NCBI RefSeq assembly: GCF_018614775.1
Contig: NZ_JAGGOF010000001.1
Coordinates: 35,610-99,609, forward strand
Direction of reading: 5' to 3'
Origin: Pseudomonas fluorescens
Lineage (GTDB): Bacteria; Pseudomonadota; Gammaproteobacteria; Pseudomonadales; Pseudomonadaceae
DNA length: 64,000 bases
A program made the position numbers and the translations under genes. Under the pieces are notes generated by a model. That model worked only from the letters and a program-made list of their open reading frames with translations, was not told where the DNA came from and made no database searches. Numbering within the stretch: position 1 is the stretch's first letter; each line of letters opens with the position of its first letter. This document shows positions 28,800-37,980 of this stretch, piece by piece.

Positions 28800-30131
28800 T
28801 CAGCGGCTGGACGTCTCAGCCGCCGGCATCGGCTCCTTGCTGCGCCAGTGCGGCAGGGAGTTCCAGTAGCGCTGGCCCTTGGCATCGTCGTACATGCCTT
28901 CCCAGCGCGAGATCACCAACACGGCCAGGGCGTTGCCGATAACGTTCAGGGCGGTGCGGGCCATGTCCATGATGCGGTCGACACCGGCGATGAAGGCCAG
29001 GCCTTCGAGCGGAATGCCGACGCTGCCCAGGGTGGCCAGCAGCACCACGAACGACACGCCCGGCACGCCGGCGATGCCTTTGGAGGTCACCATCAAGGTC
29101 AGCACCAGTAGCAATTGCTGGCTGATGGACAGGTCAATGCCGTACAGCTGGGCGATGAAGAGCGCCGCAATGCTCTGGTACAGCGTCGAACCGTCGAGGT
29201 TGAACGAATAACCAGTGGGTACCACGAAGCTGCAGATAGCCTTCGGTGCGCCATAGGCTTCCATTTTCTCGATCACGCGCGGCAGTACGGTTTCGGAACT
29301 GGCGGTGGAATAGGCCAGCACCAGCTCATCCTTGAAGATGCGCATCAGCTTGAGCACCGAAAAGCCGAACAGGCGGGCGATCAGGCCCAGCACGACGAAG
29401 GCGAAGAACGCGATGGCGACGTAAACCAGAATCACCAGCTTCGCCAGCGGCAGCAGGGACGCGAACCCGAAGTTGGCAACGGTTACCGCGATCAGTGCGA
29501 AAACGCCGATCGGAGCGTAGTTCATGATCATGTGGGTGACCTTGAACATGCTTTCCGATACGCCCTGGAACATTTTCACCAGCGGCTCGCGCAGGTCCGA
29601 TTGCAGGCTGGACAAGCCCAGGCCGAACAGGACGGAGAAGAAAATGATCGGCAGCATCTCGCCGCGAGCGACGGCAGCAAAGATGTTCGACGGGATCAGG
29701 TTGAGAATGGTCTCGATGAACGCATGTTCATGCTGCACTTCCGCCGCCGTCGCCTGGTACTTGGAAATGTCCACAGTCCCCAGGGTACTCATGTCGATGC
29801 CGCTGCCTGGGTGGAAGAAGTTGGCCAGCAGCAAGCCGACGACGATGGCGATGGTGGTGACGACTTCGAAGTACAGAATGGTCTTGAGACCGATGCGTCC
29901 GAGCTTCTTGGCGTCACCGACCCCGGCGATGCCAACGATCAACGAGGAAATCACGATCGGGATCACGATCATCTTGATCAGACGGATAAAGATATCGCCC
30001 GCCGGTTGCAGCACGTTGCTGATCCACCAGGCCTTCTCGGCACTGAAATGGTTGAGCAGCGCGCCCAATGCAATCCCGAGGACCAGACCGATGAGGATCT
30101 GCCAGGCGAGGCTTAACTTGGCCTTCTTCAT
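28800..30131 (-). CDS. gltP: Glutamate/aspartate:proton symporter GltP
   Basis: 443-residue inner-membrane protein of the dicarboxylate/amino acid:cation symporter family. Family signatures are IRLIKMIVIPIVISSLIVGI near residue 48, the reentrant-loop serine motif STASSETVLP near 277, FVVPTGYSFNLDGSTLY near 306, and GIAGVPGVSFVVL near 354. Together these form the substrate- and cation-binding core. The gene sits where gltP is found beside algB/kinB in pseudomonads, which supports the specific name, although aspartate/succinate relatives are similar. AAGGGTAA precedes the ATG. Confidence 0.88.
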   Translation of the reverse strand: MKKAKLSLAWQILIGLVLGIALGALLNHFSAEKAWWISNVLQPAGDIFIRLIKMIVIPIVISSLIVGIAGVGDAKKLGRIGLKTILYFEVVTTIAIVVGLLLANFFHPGSGIDMSTLGTVDISKYQATAAEVQHEHAFIETILNLIPSNIFAAVARGEMLPIIFFSVLFGLGLSSLQSDLREPLVKMFQGVSESMFKVTHMIMNYAPIGVFALIAVTVANFGFASLLPLAKLVILVYVAIAFFAFVVLGLIARLFGFSVLKLMRIFKDELVLAYSTASSETVLPRVIEKMEAYGAPKAICSFVVPTGYSFNLDGSTLYQSIAALFIAQLYGIDLSISQQLLLVLTLMVTSKGIAGVPGVSFVVLLATLGSVGIPLEGLAFIAGVDRIMDMARTALNVIGNALAVLVISRWEGMYDDAKGQRYWNSLPHWRSKEPMPAAETSSR

Positions 30132-30819
30132 ATCATTACCCTTACTTCAGTTGGACTCGGACAGCAGCACAAACACGGTTGAACGTTCGTGCAATTGTCC
30201 CCGTATAAGGACACCCCGAGCGCACGAGCGGCTTACCGGCGGGGCGAAAAAAGGCGCAACTATTGCGACGCGGAATGGGCACGTCTAATGCCGTAAACGC
30301 CTACCCTATGCCGAATCGGCATGAGATTTTCAAAACAAAACTCACGTCCCAGGCAGTTCGAACAGGACATTTCGGCGGGCATAAGTGCCGTGAACCGGCC
30401 ATTTCAGCGTAGCCGGGCTTTTCCCTGAACGTGTGTAGAACCGATGGAAGAAGGCGAGTGGTGCGCTCAATGCGATGGAAAATGCACCGGGGATTCTCCG
30501 ATATACGGTCAGAAGCGAACGATGACTGGGGTATCAGGAGATAAATGCCTCGGCAACGGCCGGGTCTCGTTGTCAACTCAACCAACCGCTCTGGCACAGG
30601 TACTGTGCGAAATGAAGCTCTCCGCAAGTTCGCCAAGCCGTGTGGACTTTGCGAACCTGCGTCGCAGCTTTTACCTGACCCGGCCCTTTCGCAGGCACCC
30701 CTTGTGCCCGTAGGTCACTCCGACTCAATCAGTCAGAACGTCCCAGCCCCCTGGTCATGCAGCGGCCCTCCTCGGGCTGTGCAGAAGGAAAAGCAAGGCT
30801 GCTTTTCCCGTTTTCAGAA
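30132..30819. other. Long intergenic region upstream of gltP
   Basis: About 690 bases without a convincing gene; the open frames inside are short, overlap each other and have atypical composition. The left part should hold the gltP promoter and leader. The right part ends with two plus-strand hairpins at about 30762-30808, which could mark the 3' end of an unrecognised small RNA or simply end the convergent gene. Confidence 0.5.
30787..30808. terminator. Strong hairpin downstream of the Ivy-like gene
   Basis: GGAAAAGCA-AGGC-TGCTTTTCC is a perfect stem-loop. On the plus strand it is followed by CGTTTTC; on the minus strand it lies 12 bases after the Ivy-like stop codon. It is probably a bidirectional terminator. 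Confidence 0.7.
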
Positions 30820-31284
30820 TCAGTACCAGTTCGGATCTTTCTTGAGCTGTTCCATTAACAGTTCTTGCATACCTTCATCGGGCTTGCCAAGAAAACGGTA
30901 GTCGGCGTGACGGGTCGGCGATTTGTCGGCCGGCAGTCCGGCAGGGACTTCAACCAACATCGCGTAAGCTTCGTCCTTGTCGAAACTGAACGCGACAATC
31001 AGGCGCTTGCTGCGGCAGGTCGCCTGGGTTTCGCACAACGGGCCGACCAAGTACTTGTCGCCATCTTCCTCGACAGCGTTCATCTGGTCGGCATCGCCTG
31101 ACAGGTTCATCACCCATTCCGGCAGACGCTCTTCCTTTTTGACGACGTGTTGCCAGGTCTCGCGGTATTGCGGGTCAGCTCCAAGCAATTGATTGGCCCG
31201 CATTTGTCCGTCGTTGGCAGCGATTGCCACGGCACTGCCGCCCAGTAGCAGGGCGGCGGCCAGTCCTTTAAAGGGAACGCCCAT
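30820..31284 (-). CDS. Ivy-family inhibitor of vertebrate lysozyme
   Basis: 154-residue exported protein with a signal peptide of about 22 residues (VAIAA/N). The mature part has the Ivy pattern LLGADPQYRETWQHVVKKEERLPEWVMNL, YLVGPLCETQATCRSKRLIVAFS and YAMLVEVP. Ivy proteins block C-type lysozyme in the periplasm. The usual lysozyme-binding loop is CKPHDC; here the disulfide loop reads CETQATC, one residue longer and without the key histidine, so the target or affinity may differ. It is the second Ivy type known in Pseudomonas (from memory). It ends the DUF1328-ivy pair, with only two bases between the genes. Confidence 0.85.
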   Translation of the reverse strand: MGVPFKGLAAALLLGGSAVAIAANDGQMRANQLLGADPQYRETWQHVVKKEERLPEWVMNLSGDADQMNAVEEDGDKYLVGPLCETQATCRSKRLIVAFSFDKDEAYAMLVEVPAGLPADKSPTRHADYRFLGKPDEGMQELLMEQLKKDPNWY

Positions 31285-31286
31285 GG

Positions 31287-31472
<186 letters not shown>

Positions 31473-31532
31473 CTATTTAGTTAGGGTCTGGCGGGTAATG
31501 GTTCCGGCGTGACAGACGGCCGGTTCACCGGG

Positions 31533-31820
31533 TTAAAACACCCAACGCTCCTGACGGGGCATGTCGGTCACGGGCTGAGCCTGATCGACGTCCATCATTC
31601 GCATCGACGCGGACGCTTCCGCGACGCTGCTGACAGCGCTGAAATGGGTTTGTGGGGCGCGATGAATCGACACCTGTGGCGCCTCGGGCTGCTGGCTCTC
31701 TTGCCAAAGAAGCAGTTGCTGACCAGCGACGAGAGTGATCAGCAGCGCCAGAACAGCCCACAAGCCCTGTTGGATGTGCAGGGAAGTCAGTCGAAACGGG
31801 GCGGCACTTTGACGATTCAT
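31533..31820 (-). CDS. Small membrane-anchored protein of unknown function
   Basis: 95-residue protein with one N-terminal transmembrane helix at about residues 16-39 (IQQGLWAVLALLITLVAGQQLLLW) and a hydrophilic periplasmic tail. It is preceded by GGAGGAAT at a good distance from the ATG. It occupies the position between the DUF1328 gene and algB where pseudomonads carry a short uncharacterised gene. I do not recognise a family. Confidence 0.72.
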   Translation of the reverse strand: MNRQSAAPFRLTSLHIQQGLWAVLALLITLVAGQQLLLWQESQQPEAPQVSIHRAPQTHFSAVSSVAEASASMRMMDVDQAQPVTDMPRQERWVF

Positions 31821-32257
31821 CCTGAAATTCCTCCCACCGGGGTTGTAGTGATCTGGTTGAGGCGCTGCGAACGCCGTGTTGACCAGACCATTGCAGTCGC
31901 CGTGCCAGAATTCTAAAGTGAATAAAATCTTTATAAATCAATAAGTTATATATTCATTAGAAATGTTTGAAAACGCATCCTGCACGATGGGTTCGGCGGC
32001 GGTCGTGCGTATTGCACGAGCGAAGGTGGGCGGCCGTTAGATTCTTTTTGAATTGCCTGTCAGAAACAGCTGTCGGAATGACCGAGCCGAGCCCTTCAAC
32101 GCGGGTGAAGTGGGGAAAAAGCGGCTCAAATCAATCTTTTAGACGTCAGGCGTCCACAGGGCCGTCTTCGGTGGGTAATATTCCCTCGGAAATGACCATG
32201 CAACTTGCCCGATTTTTCTGACACTAACCATCATCATTCTTTAAGGAGCGTAGGAAA
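31821..32257. promoter_or_regulatory. algB upstream region with an AT-rich patch
   Basis: About 440 bases between divergent starts. A strongly AT-rich patch lies at 31908-31978 (runs such as AATAAAATC and TATATATTC), a possible upstream element or silencer site. The rest shows no gene. AAGGAG before 32258 is the algB ribosome-binding site. Confidence 0.55.
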
Positions 32258-33604
32258 ATGGAATCCGCCACTGAGCAGCAAGGCCGCATTCTGCTGGTAG
32301 ACGACGAGTCCGCCATCCTGCGTACGTTCCGTTATTGCCTGGAAGACGAAGGCTATACCGTTGCCACTGCCAACAGCGCCGCCCAGGCCGACGCGCTGCT
32401 GCAACGCCAGGTGTTCGACCTGTGCTTTCTTGACCTGCGCCTGGGCGAGGACAACGGTCTGGATGTCCTGGCGCAGATGCGCATCCAGGCGCCCTGGATG
32501 CGGGTGGTGATCGTCACGGCCCACTCGGCGGTCGACACGGCGGTGGATGCAATTCAGGCCGGGGCGGCCGACTATCTGGTCAAGCCTTGCAGCCCGGATC
32601 AGTTGCGCCTGGCGACGGCCAAACAGTTGGAAGTGCGCCAGTTGTCGGCACGGCTCGAAGCCCTGGAAGGGGAAGTGCGCAAGCCCAAGGACGGCCTCGA
32701 CTCCCACAGTCCGGCAATGAAAGTCGTGCTGGAAACCGCTCGTCAGGTCGCCAGCACCGACGCCAACATCCTGATTCTCGGCGAGTCCGGCACCGGTAAA
32801 GGTGAGCTGGCCCGGGCGATCCACGGCTGGAGCAAGCGCGCGAAGAAGTCCTGCGTCACCATCAACTGCCCATCCCTGACCGCCGAATTGATGGAAAGCG
32901 AGCTGTTCGGCCATAGTCGTGGGGCCTTTACCGGGGCGAGTGAAAGCACCCTGGGACGCGTCAACCAAGCGGATGGCGGCACGCTGTTTCTCGATGAGAT
33001 CGGTGATTTCCCCCTGACCTTGCAGCCCAAATTGCTGCGTTTCATCCAGGACAAGGAATATGAGCGGGTGGGCGACCCGGTGACTCGCCGCGCCGATGTG
33101 CGGATTCTCGCCGCGACCAACCTCAACCTCGAAGACATGGTGCGTGATGGGCGTTTTCGCGAAGACCTGCTGTATCGCCTGAACGTCATTACCCTGCACT
33201 TGCCGCCGCTGCGTGAACGCGCCGAAGACATCCTGACCCTGGCCGACCGCTTTCTGGCGCGCTTCGTCAAGGAATATGCGCGTCCGGCCCGCGGCTTCAG
33301 TGACCAGGCCCGCGAAGCGCTGCTAGGCTATCGCTGGCCGGGCAATATTCGTGAGCTGCGCAACGTGGTCGAACGCGCCAGCATCATCTGTCCACAGGAG
33401 AAAGTCGAAATCAGTCACTTGGGCATGGCCGAACAGCCGGTTAACAATGCGCCGCGGATCGGCGCCGCGCTGAGCCTCGACGAGCTAGAGAAGGCGCACA
33501 TCGGCGCGGTGCTGGCCACCGCCGACACCTTGGACCAGGCAGCCAAGACCCTGGGCATCGATGCGTCCACGCTGTATCGCAAACGCAAGCAGTACAACCT
33601 GTGA
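32258..33604 (+). CDS. algB: NtrC-family response regulator AlgB
   Basis: 448-residue regulator. The receiver domain (about 11-125) has the acidic pocket LLVDDES and phospho-acceptor LDLRLGEDNG. The AAA+ domain (about 146-370) has Walker A GESGTGKGEL, the sigma-54 contact loop GAFTGA and Walker B GTLFLDEIGD. The Fis-type helix-turn-helix is at the end (LDQAAKTLGIDASTLYRKRKQYNL). In P. aeruginosa AlgB acts with KinB on alginate, virulence and biofilm genes. AAGGAG precedes the ATG, and kinB starts 10 bases after the stop codon. Confidence 0.97.
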   Translation: MESATEQQGRILLVDDESAILRTFRYCLEDEGYTVATANSAAQADALLQRQVFDLCFLDLRLGEDNGLDVLAQMRIQAPWMRVVIVTAHSAVDTAVDAIQAGAADYLVKPCSPDQLRLATAKQLEVRQLSARLEALEGEVRKPKDGLDSHSPAMKVVLETARQVASTDANILILGESGTGKGELARAIHGWSKRAKKSCVTINCPSLTAELMESELFGHSRGAFTGASESTLGRVNQADGGTLFLDEIGDFPLTLQPKLLRFIQDKEYERVGDPVTRRADVRILAATNLNLEDMVRDGRFREDLLYRLNVITLHLPPLRERAEDILTLADRFLARFVKEYARPARGFSDQAREALLGYRWPGNIRELRNVVERASIICPQEKVEISHLGMAEQPVNNAPRIGAALSLDELEKAHIGAVLATADTLDQAAKTLGIDASTLYRKRKQYNL

Positions 33605-33614
33605 GCGACACCCT

Positions 33615-35405
33615 ATGAAACTGGCGATGAAGCTGCGCACTCGGCTGTTTCTGAGTATCTCGGCGCTGATCACCGTGGCGCTGCTGGGCCTGGTGCTCGG
33701 CCTGGTCAGCGTGATGCAGATGGCCAATACCCAGGAACGCTCGGTACGCGACAACTTCATTCTGCTGGACCTGGGCCTGAAGCTGCGCCAGACCCTCGGT
33801 GACCAGCTGATGATCATGCTCGCTGACAAGCCGGACCTGGCCGCCCTGGAAGTGTCCAAACAGCAGTACCTGGCGTTGATCGACGAGGGCATCGCGCACG
33901 AACGGAGCCTGGACGATACGCCGCGTAACTTCAGCAAGGCCAAGACCGACTACATCGGGTTCGTTGAGGCGTTCACGGCGTCCCGTCGACAGTCGCCCCA
34001 GCTCGCGGGTATCAAGGACCTCACCGAAAAATTCAATGTGCTGCGCAATGGCCTGATCGAGGGCTATCGCCAGGCCTTGAACAACATCGCTGAAACCCAG
34101 ACCCGTGCCCGGGAGCGGGCGTTGTTGATTTCCGGCTTGCTGGGGTTGGTGGGGCTGGCGGTGTTGATCATCGGCTTTGTCACCGCCCATGGCATCGCCA
34201 GGCGTTACGGGGCACCGATCGAAGCGCTGGCGGCGGCAGCGGATGACATCGGCCAGGGCAACTTCGAAGTCACGCTGCCGGTTTCCTCCGCTGCCGAAGT
34301 GAATCTGCTGACGCGGCGTTTCGGCATCATGGCTCAAGCCCTGCGCGAACATCAGGCCACCAATGTCGATGAGCTGCTCGCTGGCCAGCAGCGCTTGCAA
34401 GCCGTGCTCGACAGCATCGACGACGGCTTGCTGATGATCGACCGGCAAGGCCGGCTGGAACACCTCAACCCGGTCGCGCAGCGGCAATTGGGTTGGGATG
34501 AGGAGCGCCTGGGCCAGGGATTGGGTGAGGCATTGGGCCGTGTTGATCTGGATGAGCAACTGCAACTGGTCCTTCGCGGTGGCACCCTGGAACGCGCCCC
34601 GGAGGACCTGAGCATCGAAGTGGATGGCGAGTCGCGCGTACTGACCTACAGCCTCACGCCGGTCAGCCACACCCAAGGCCACATCCTCGGCGCAGTGATG
34701 GTGCTGCATGACGTCACTGAACAACGCGCTTTCGAACGGGTGCGCAGTGAATTCGTATTGCGCGCCTCCCATGAGCTGCGCACACCGGTGACCGGCATGC
34801 ACATGGCATTTGGCTTGTTGCAGGAACGCTTGCACTTCCCGCCAGAGTCTCGCGAGGCCGACCTGCTCGATACGGTCACTGAAGAAATGCAGCGGCTGAT
34901 GCAGCTCATCAATGACCTGCTGAATTTTTCGCGCTACCAGAATGGGCTGCAGAAACTGACCCTGGCGCCTTGTTCCATCGAAGAGTTATTGGAAACGGCC
35001 CGGCTGCGGTTCTCCGAACAGGCCAGGGTCAAGGGTGTCGAGTTACTCGTGGCGATCCAGGGCCCGCTACCACGCCTGCATGCAGATGCTGCTCAGTTGG
35101 AACGGGTGCTGGATAACCTGATCGACAATGCCATGCGCCACACGGGTGAACATGGCCAGATCCGCTTGCAGGCCCGGCGACATGGGGAACGGGTAATCAT
35201 CAGCGTCGAGGACAACGGTGAAGGCATTGCCTACGGCCAACAGGGACGGATCTTCGAACCTTTCGTCCAAGTCGGACGCAAGAAGGGCGGCGCGGGCCTC
35301 GGCCTGGCGCTCTGCAAGGAGATCGTCCAGCTCCATGGCGGACGCATGGGGGTTTATTCAAGGCCCGGGCAGGGCACGCAGTTCTATATGGCGTTGACGA
35401 TCTGA
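33615..35405 (+). CDS. kinB: Sensor histidine kinase/phosphatase KinB
   Basis: 596-residue inner-membrane sensor. The first transmembrane helix lies at about 12-35 and the second at about 170-193, enclosing a periplasmic sensor region. A HAMP linker follows, then a PAS domain (about 265-370), the dimerisation and phospho-acceptor segment ASHELRTPVTGMHM, and the ATPase domain with LDNLIDNAMRHTG, DNGEGIAYGQQGRIFEPFVQ and GGAGLGLALCKEIVQLHGG. KinB modifies AlgB, mainly as a phosphatase in P. aeruginosa. The ATG at 33615 matches the known family length; an earlier frame start overlaps algB. Confidence 0.96.
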   Translation: MKLAMKLRTRLFLSISALITVALLGLVLGLVSVMQMANTQERSVRDNFILLDLGLKLRQTLGDQLMIMLADKPDLAALEVSKQQYLALIDEGIAHERSLDDTPRNFSKAKTDYIGFVEAFTASRRQSPQLAGIKDLTEKFNVLRNGLIEGYRQALNNIAETQTRARERALLISGLLGLVGLAVLIIGFVTAHGIARRYGAPIEALAAAADDIGQGNFEVTLPVSSAAEVNLLTRRFGIMAQALREHQATNVDELLAGQQRLQAVLDSIDDGLLMIDRQGRLEHLNPVAQRQLGWDEERLGQGLGEALGRVDLDEQLQLVLRGGTLERAPEDLSIEVDGESRVLTYSLTPVSHTQGHILGAVMVLHDVTEQRAFERVRSEFVLRASHELRTPVTGMHMAFGLLQERLHFPPESREADLLDTVTEEMQRLMQLINDLLNFSRYQNGLQKLTLAPCSIEELLETARLRFSEQARVKGVELLVAIQGPLPRLHADAAQLERVLDNLIDNAMRHTGEHGQIRLQARRHGERVIISVEDNGEGIAYGQQGRIFEPFVQVGRKKGGAGLGLALCKEIVQLHGGRMGVYSRPGQGTQFYMALTI

Positions 35406-35411
35406 GGGCGC

Positions 35412-37028
35412 TCAGGCTTCGTCGTCCAGGCGCCGGCCGCGCAGGCGGCGACCGCGTGTGATCAGCTCGATGAGCTGCACCGCACTGAGGGCATGGGCAA
35501 ACAGCCAACCCTGACCGAATTTCACCCCTTCGCTGCTCAGGTACGAGGCTTGTGCTTCGTGTTCGATGCCTTCGGCGATCACCTTGAGCTGCAATGCGTG
35601 AGCCATGCGAATGATGTGCGGGGCGACACCGCTGCTGGCGGCATCATGGCCCAAGGCATCGATAAATGCCTTGTCGATTTTCAGACAGTCCACCGGCAAG
35701 GTTTGCAGGTAGGCCAGGCTGCAATAGCCGGTCCCGAAGTCGTCGATCAACACCTGGTGCCCGACATCGCGCAACGACTGCAAGTTGTCGCGGGCCACCA
35801 ACACATCAATCAACCCGCGTTCAGTCACCTCAAAGGCAATCTGCCGGGCCGACACCCGATGCAGCGCCAACAGGCGGGCAATCACCTCGCCGATGCGCGG
35901 CACCATCACATCGCAGGCCGCCAGGTTGACCGAGATGTACAGCTGCGGATTGACCCTTAGCAACTGGCCCAGTTGATCGAACAGCCGTTGCAGCACGAAA
36001 TCGGTGATCTGGCGGATCTGTCCGGTGTTCTCCGCCATCGGAATGAACAAGTCGGGGCTGGTCAGGGTACCGTCCGGCCGTCGCCAGCGCAGCAAGGCCT
36101 CCGCACCTACACAGTTACGACTGTCGAGGTCGAAAATCGGCTGGTACAACACCTGCAATTCACCGCGCCGGATGGCCCCGTGCAGCTCGGCGTCCATGGA
36201 TTGGCGCTGGCGGGCCAGCAGAAAGACCTGGAAGCCGATCCCCAGACCCAGCATCAGGCTGATGGGCAGCATCCACCAGGCTTTGGCCGGAACCCTGAAA
36301 CCGTCACGCGCAGCGATCAGCACCAGTTGATATTCCGGGCTGTCGGTGGGCATTCGATAGATCAGGCGGTTCTGGGTCACTTGCAGCGCACTGCGGCTTT
36401 TCGGTGGCCAGGGTTCCGTAGGCGGCCAACGTTGATCAGTGCCCAGTACCGGAATGGCCCGCTTACCATGATCCAGCACGACCAACAGGCTGCTGCCCGG
36501 TGGCAGGTCGACCACATCGGTCAGATGCCCGCGAGAGGTGGCCACCCGGAAGTTACCGCGTCCCAGCATCAGCGCTGCGCGGTCTTCGTCGGGTTCTGTG
36601 GTGGTGTCGAGCCAGTAGCTGTAGGTCGGGCCGCGGATGTCGGGCAGTCGCGCCCCCGGCAATCCGCCCTGGCGTGGACGGTTGGAGCAGATGCCGTTGC
36701 CGTCGACGTACACCGCTTCATACACGAAACGGTAGTTGAAACTGACCTGCCGCAAGGTCGCGATCATGTCGTCGTCACAGCCGCGCAATGGCTGGTTCTG
36801 CAGGTCGTCGAGGCTTTCACGCAATTGCCCGAAAAGCTGTTCCAGCCGTTGCAGAAAGCGCTCACCCTGGGCGTTCATCTGGTCGCTTTCACGCTGCTGG
36901 ATCTGCTGCACCACCACGAACAGGCTGCCCGCCAGCAACAGCAGGGTACTCAGGGCAGCCGCCATCATCGCCAGGAAAAGGGGGCGATGGAGCCAGCTCT
37001 GCAAGGTTTCTCGGGCAGCCGTCATCAT
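35412..37028 (-). CDS. CSS-motif membrane EAL phosphodiesterase
   Basis: 538-residue protein with an N-terminal transmembrane helix (about 18-42), a periplasmic sensor domain carrying the CSS-type element GICSNRP, a second helix near 250, and a C-terminal EAL domain. The catalytic motifs are intact: GAEALLRW, VTERGLID, IDDFGTGYCSL, KIDKAFI and AEGIEHEAQ. It should hydrolyse cyclic di-GMP. CSS-motif EAL proteins can be redox-controlled through the cysteines by periplasmic Dsb enzymes; dsbA is nearby, which may be coincidence. It converges with kinB seven bases away. The ATG at 37028 was chosen over an upstream TTG; its ribosome-binding site is weak. Confidence 0.9.
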   Translation of the reverse strand: MMTAARETLQSWLHRPLFLAMMAAALSTLLLLAGSLFVVVQQIQQRESDQMNAQGERFLQRLEQLFGQLRESLDDLQNQPLRGCDDDMIATLRQVSFNYRFVYEAVYVDGNGICSNRPRQGGLPGARLPDIRGPTYSYWLDTTTEPDEDRAALMLGRGNFRVATSRGHLTDVVDLPPGSSLLVVLDHGKRAIPVLGTDQRWPPTEPWPPKSRSALQVTQNRLIYRMPTDSPEYQLVLIAARDGFRVPAKAWWMLPISLMLGLGIGFQVFLLARQRQSMDAELHGAIRRGELQVLYQPIFDLDSRNCVGAEALLRWRRPDGTLTSPDLFIPMAENTGQIRQITDFVLQRLFDQLGQLLRVNPQLYISVNLAACDVMVPRIGEVIARLLALHRVSARQIAFEVTERGLIDVLVARDNLQSLRDVGHQVLIDDFGTGYCSLAYLQTLPVDCLKIDKAFIDALGHDAASSGVAPHIIRMAHALQLKVIAEGIEHEAQASYLSSEGVKFGQGWLFAHALSAVQLIELITRGRRLRGRRLDDEA

Positions 37029-37100
37029 GGGTAATCCGAAAGTTACCAATGAGTTATAGCTTCTGTTTTGGATTCGGCCCGATTCGTCGGACGGGCGTCA

Positions 37101-37880
37101 TTATTTTGTCTGGTTCAGCACCTGCAAAATCGCAGCGCTTTGCGCGTCCGGCATGCCATCGAACCGGCTAGGCCGGTAGTGCATCTGGAACGCGGCCAGC
37201 ACATGGTGGGTGGCCACGTCCCATTCGCCGGTCTGGGGTGTCGGGTAGCCCAGACGCGCCAGCTCGACCTGAAACCAGCCGGCACTCGGCAACTGAGTCG
37301 CGAAGTTGGACTGCTGGCGAGCGACCGCCTGTTCGTCAGGCCAGATGCCCAGGCCGGCTTGTGCCAGGCGCTTCCAGGGGAACAGCGGGCCGGGATCAAG
37401 TTTGCGCAGGGGGGCGATGTCGCTGTGGCCAATAATGCTGCGCGGGTTGATCGCATTGCGTTGGACGATGTCCTTGAGCAACACGATCAATGCCTGCACC
37501 TGGGCTTCGCTGTAGGGATACCACAGGCGTCCGGTGGGCGTGTCGGTGAAGCCAGGGTTGACGATCTCGATGCCGATGGAGCTGGAGTTGAGCCAGGTCC
37601 GTCCTTCCCATTCGCTTTCTCCGGCGTGCCAGGCGCGCCGGTTTTCATCCACCAGCTTGTAAACAGTGGCGCTTTTATCGTCGCCGATCAGGTAGTGGGC
37701 GCTGACCTCACCGTGGGTCAGCAGCGCCAGCGAGCGCTCCAGGGAGGCCGAGGTGTAATGCACCACGACAAATTGGATGCGGCTGTCGTGATTGACCGAG
37801 GGGTGACGGGTGTCGAGCCGAGGGCCCGTGGCGCAGCCGGCCAGGATGAGTAACGAAAGGATGAGCGAGACGAATTTCAT
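37101..37880 (-). CDS. ampDh2: AmpDh2-type N-acetylmuramoyl-L-alanine amidase (lipoprotein)
   Basis: 259-residue lipoprotein with lipobox LILAGC (lipidated Cys16). The amidase_2 domain spans about 35-180; zinc ligands are His in VVVHYTSA, His in IIGHSDIAP and Asp in KLDPGPLFPW. A C-terminal peptidoglycan-binding domain (about 195-258) reads SAGWFQVELARLGYP...VLAAFQMHYRP. It cleaves MurNAc-L-Ala bonds in the periplasm in wall recycling. The gene beside kinB in P. aeruginosa is ampDh2, which supports the name. Confidence 0.92.
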   Translation of the reverse strand: MKFVSLILSLLILAGCATGPRLDTRHPSVNHDSRIQFVVVHYTSASLERSLALLTHGEVSAHYLIGDDKSATVYKLVDENRRAWHAGESEWEGRTWLNSSSIGIEIVNPGFTDTPTGRLWYPYSEAQVQALIVLLKDIVQRNAINPRSIIGHSDIAPLRKLDPGPLFPWKRLAQAGLGIWPDEQAVARQQSNFATQLPSAGWFQVELARLGYPTPQTGEWDVATHHVLAAFQMHYRPSRFDGMPDAQSAAILQVLNQTK

Positions 37881-37980
37881 GGCGGATGACGTTACACGTT
37901 GAAATTAATGCAACAGTGTAACGTATCGCCGTCCGATGATCCGCGCGTGGCCACTGATTAAACAAATTGGAACAATTGCT

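Noticed and set aside
30444..30901. Two overlapping plus-strand open frames of 89 and 118 codons
   Set aside because: They overlap each other in different frames, one runs into the convergent Ivy-like gene, and neither has recognisable motifs.
31967..32221. 84-codon plus-strand open frame before algB
   Set aside because: It has no start site of quality, an Arg/Ser-rich composition and lies in the algB control region.
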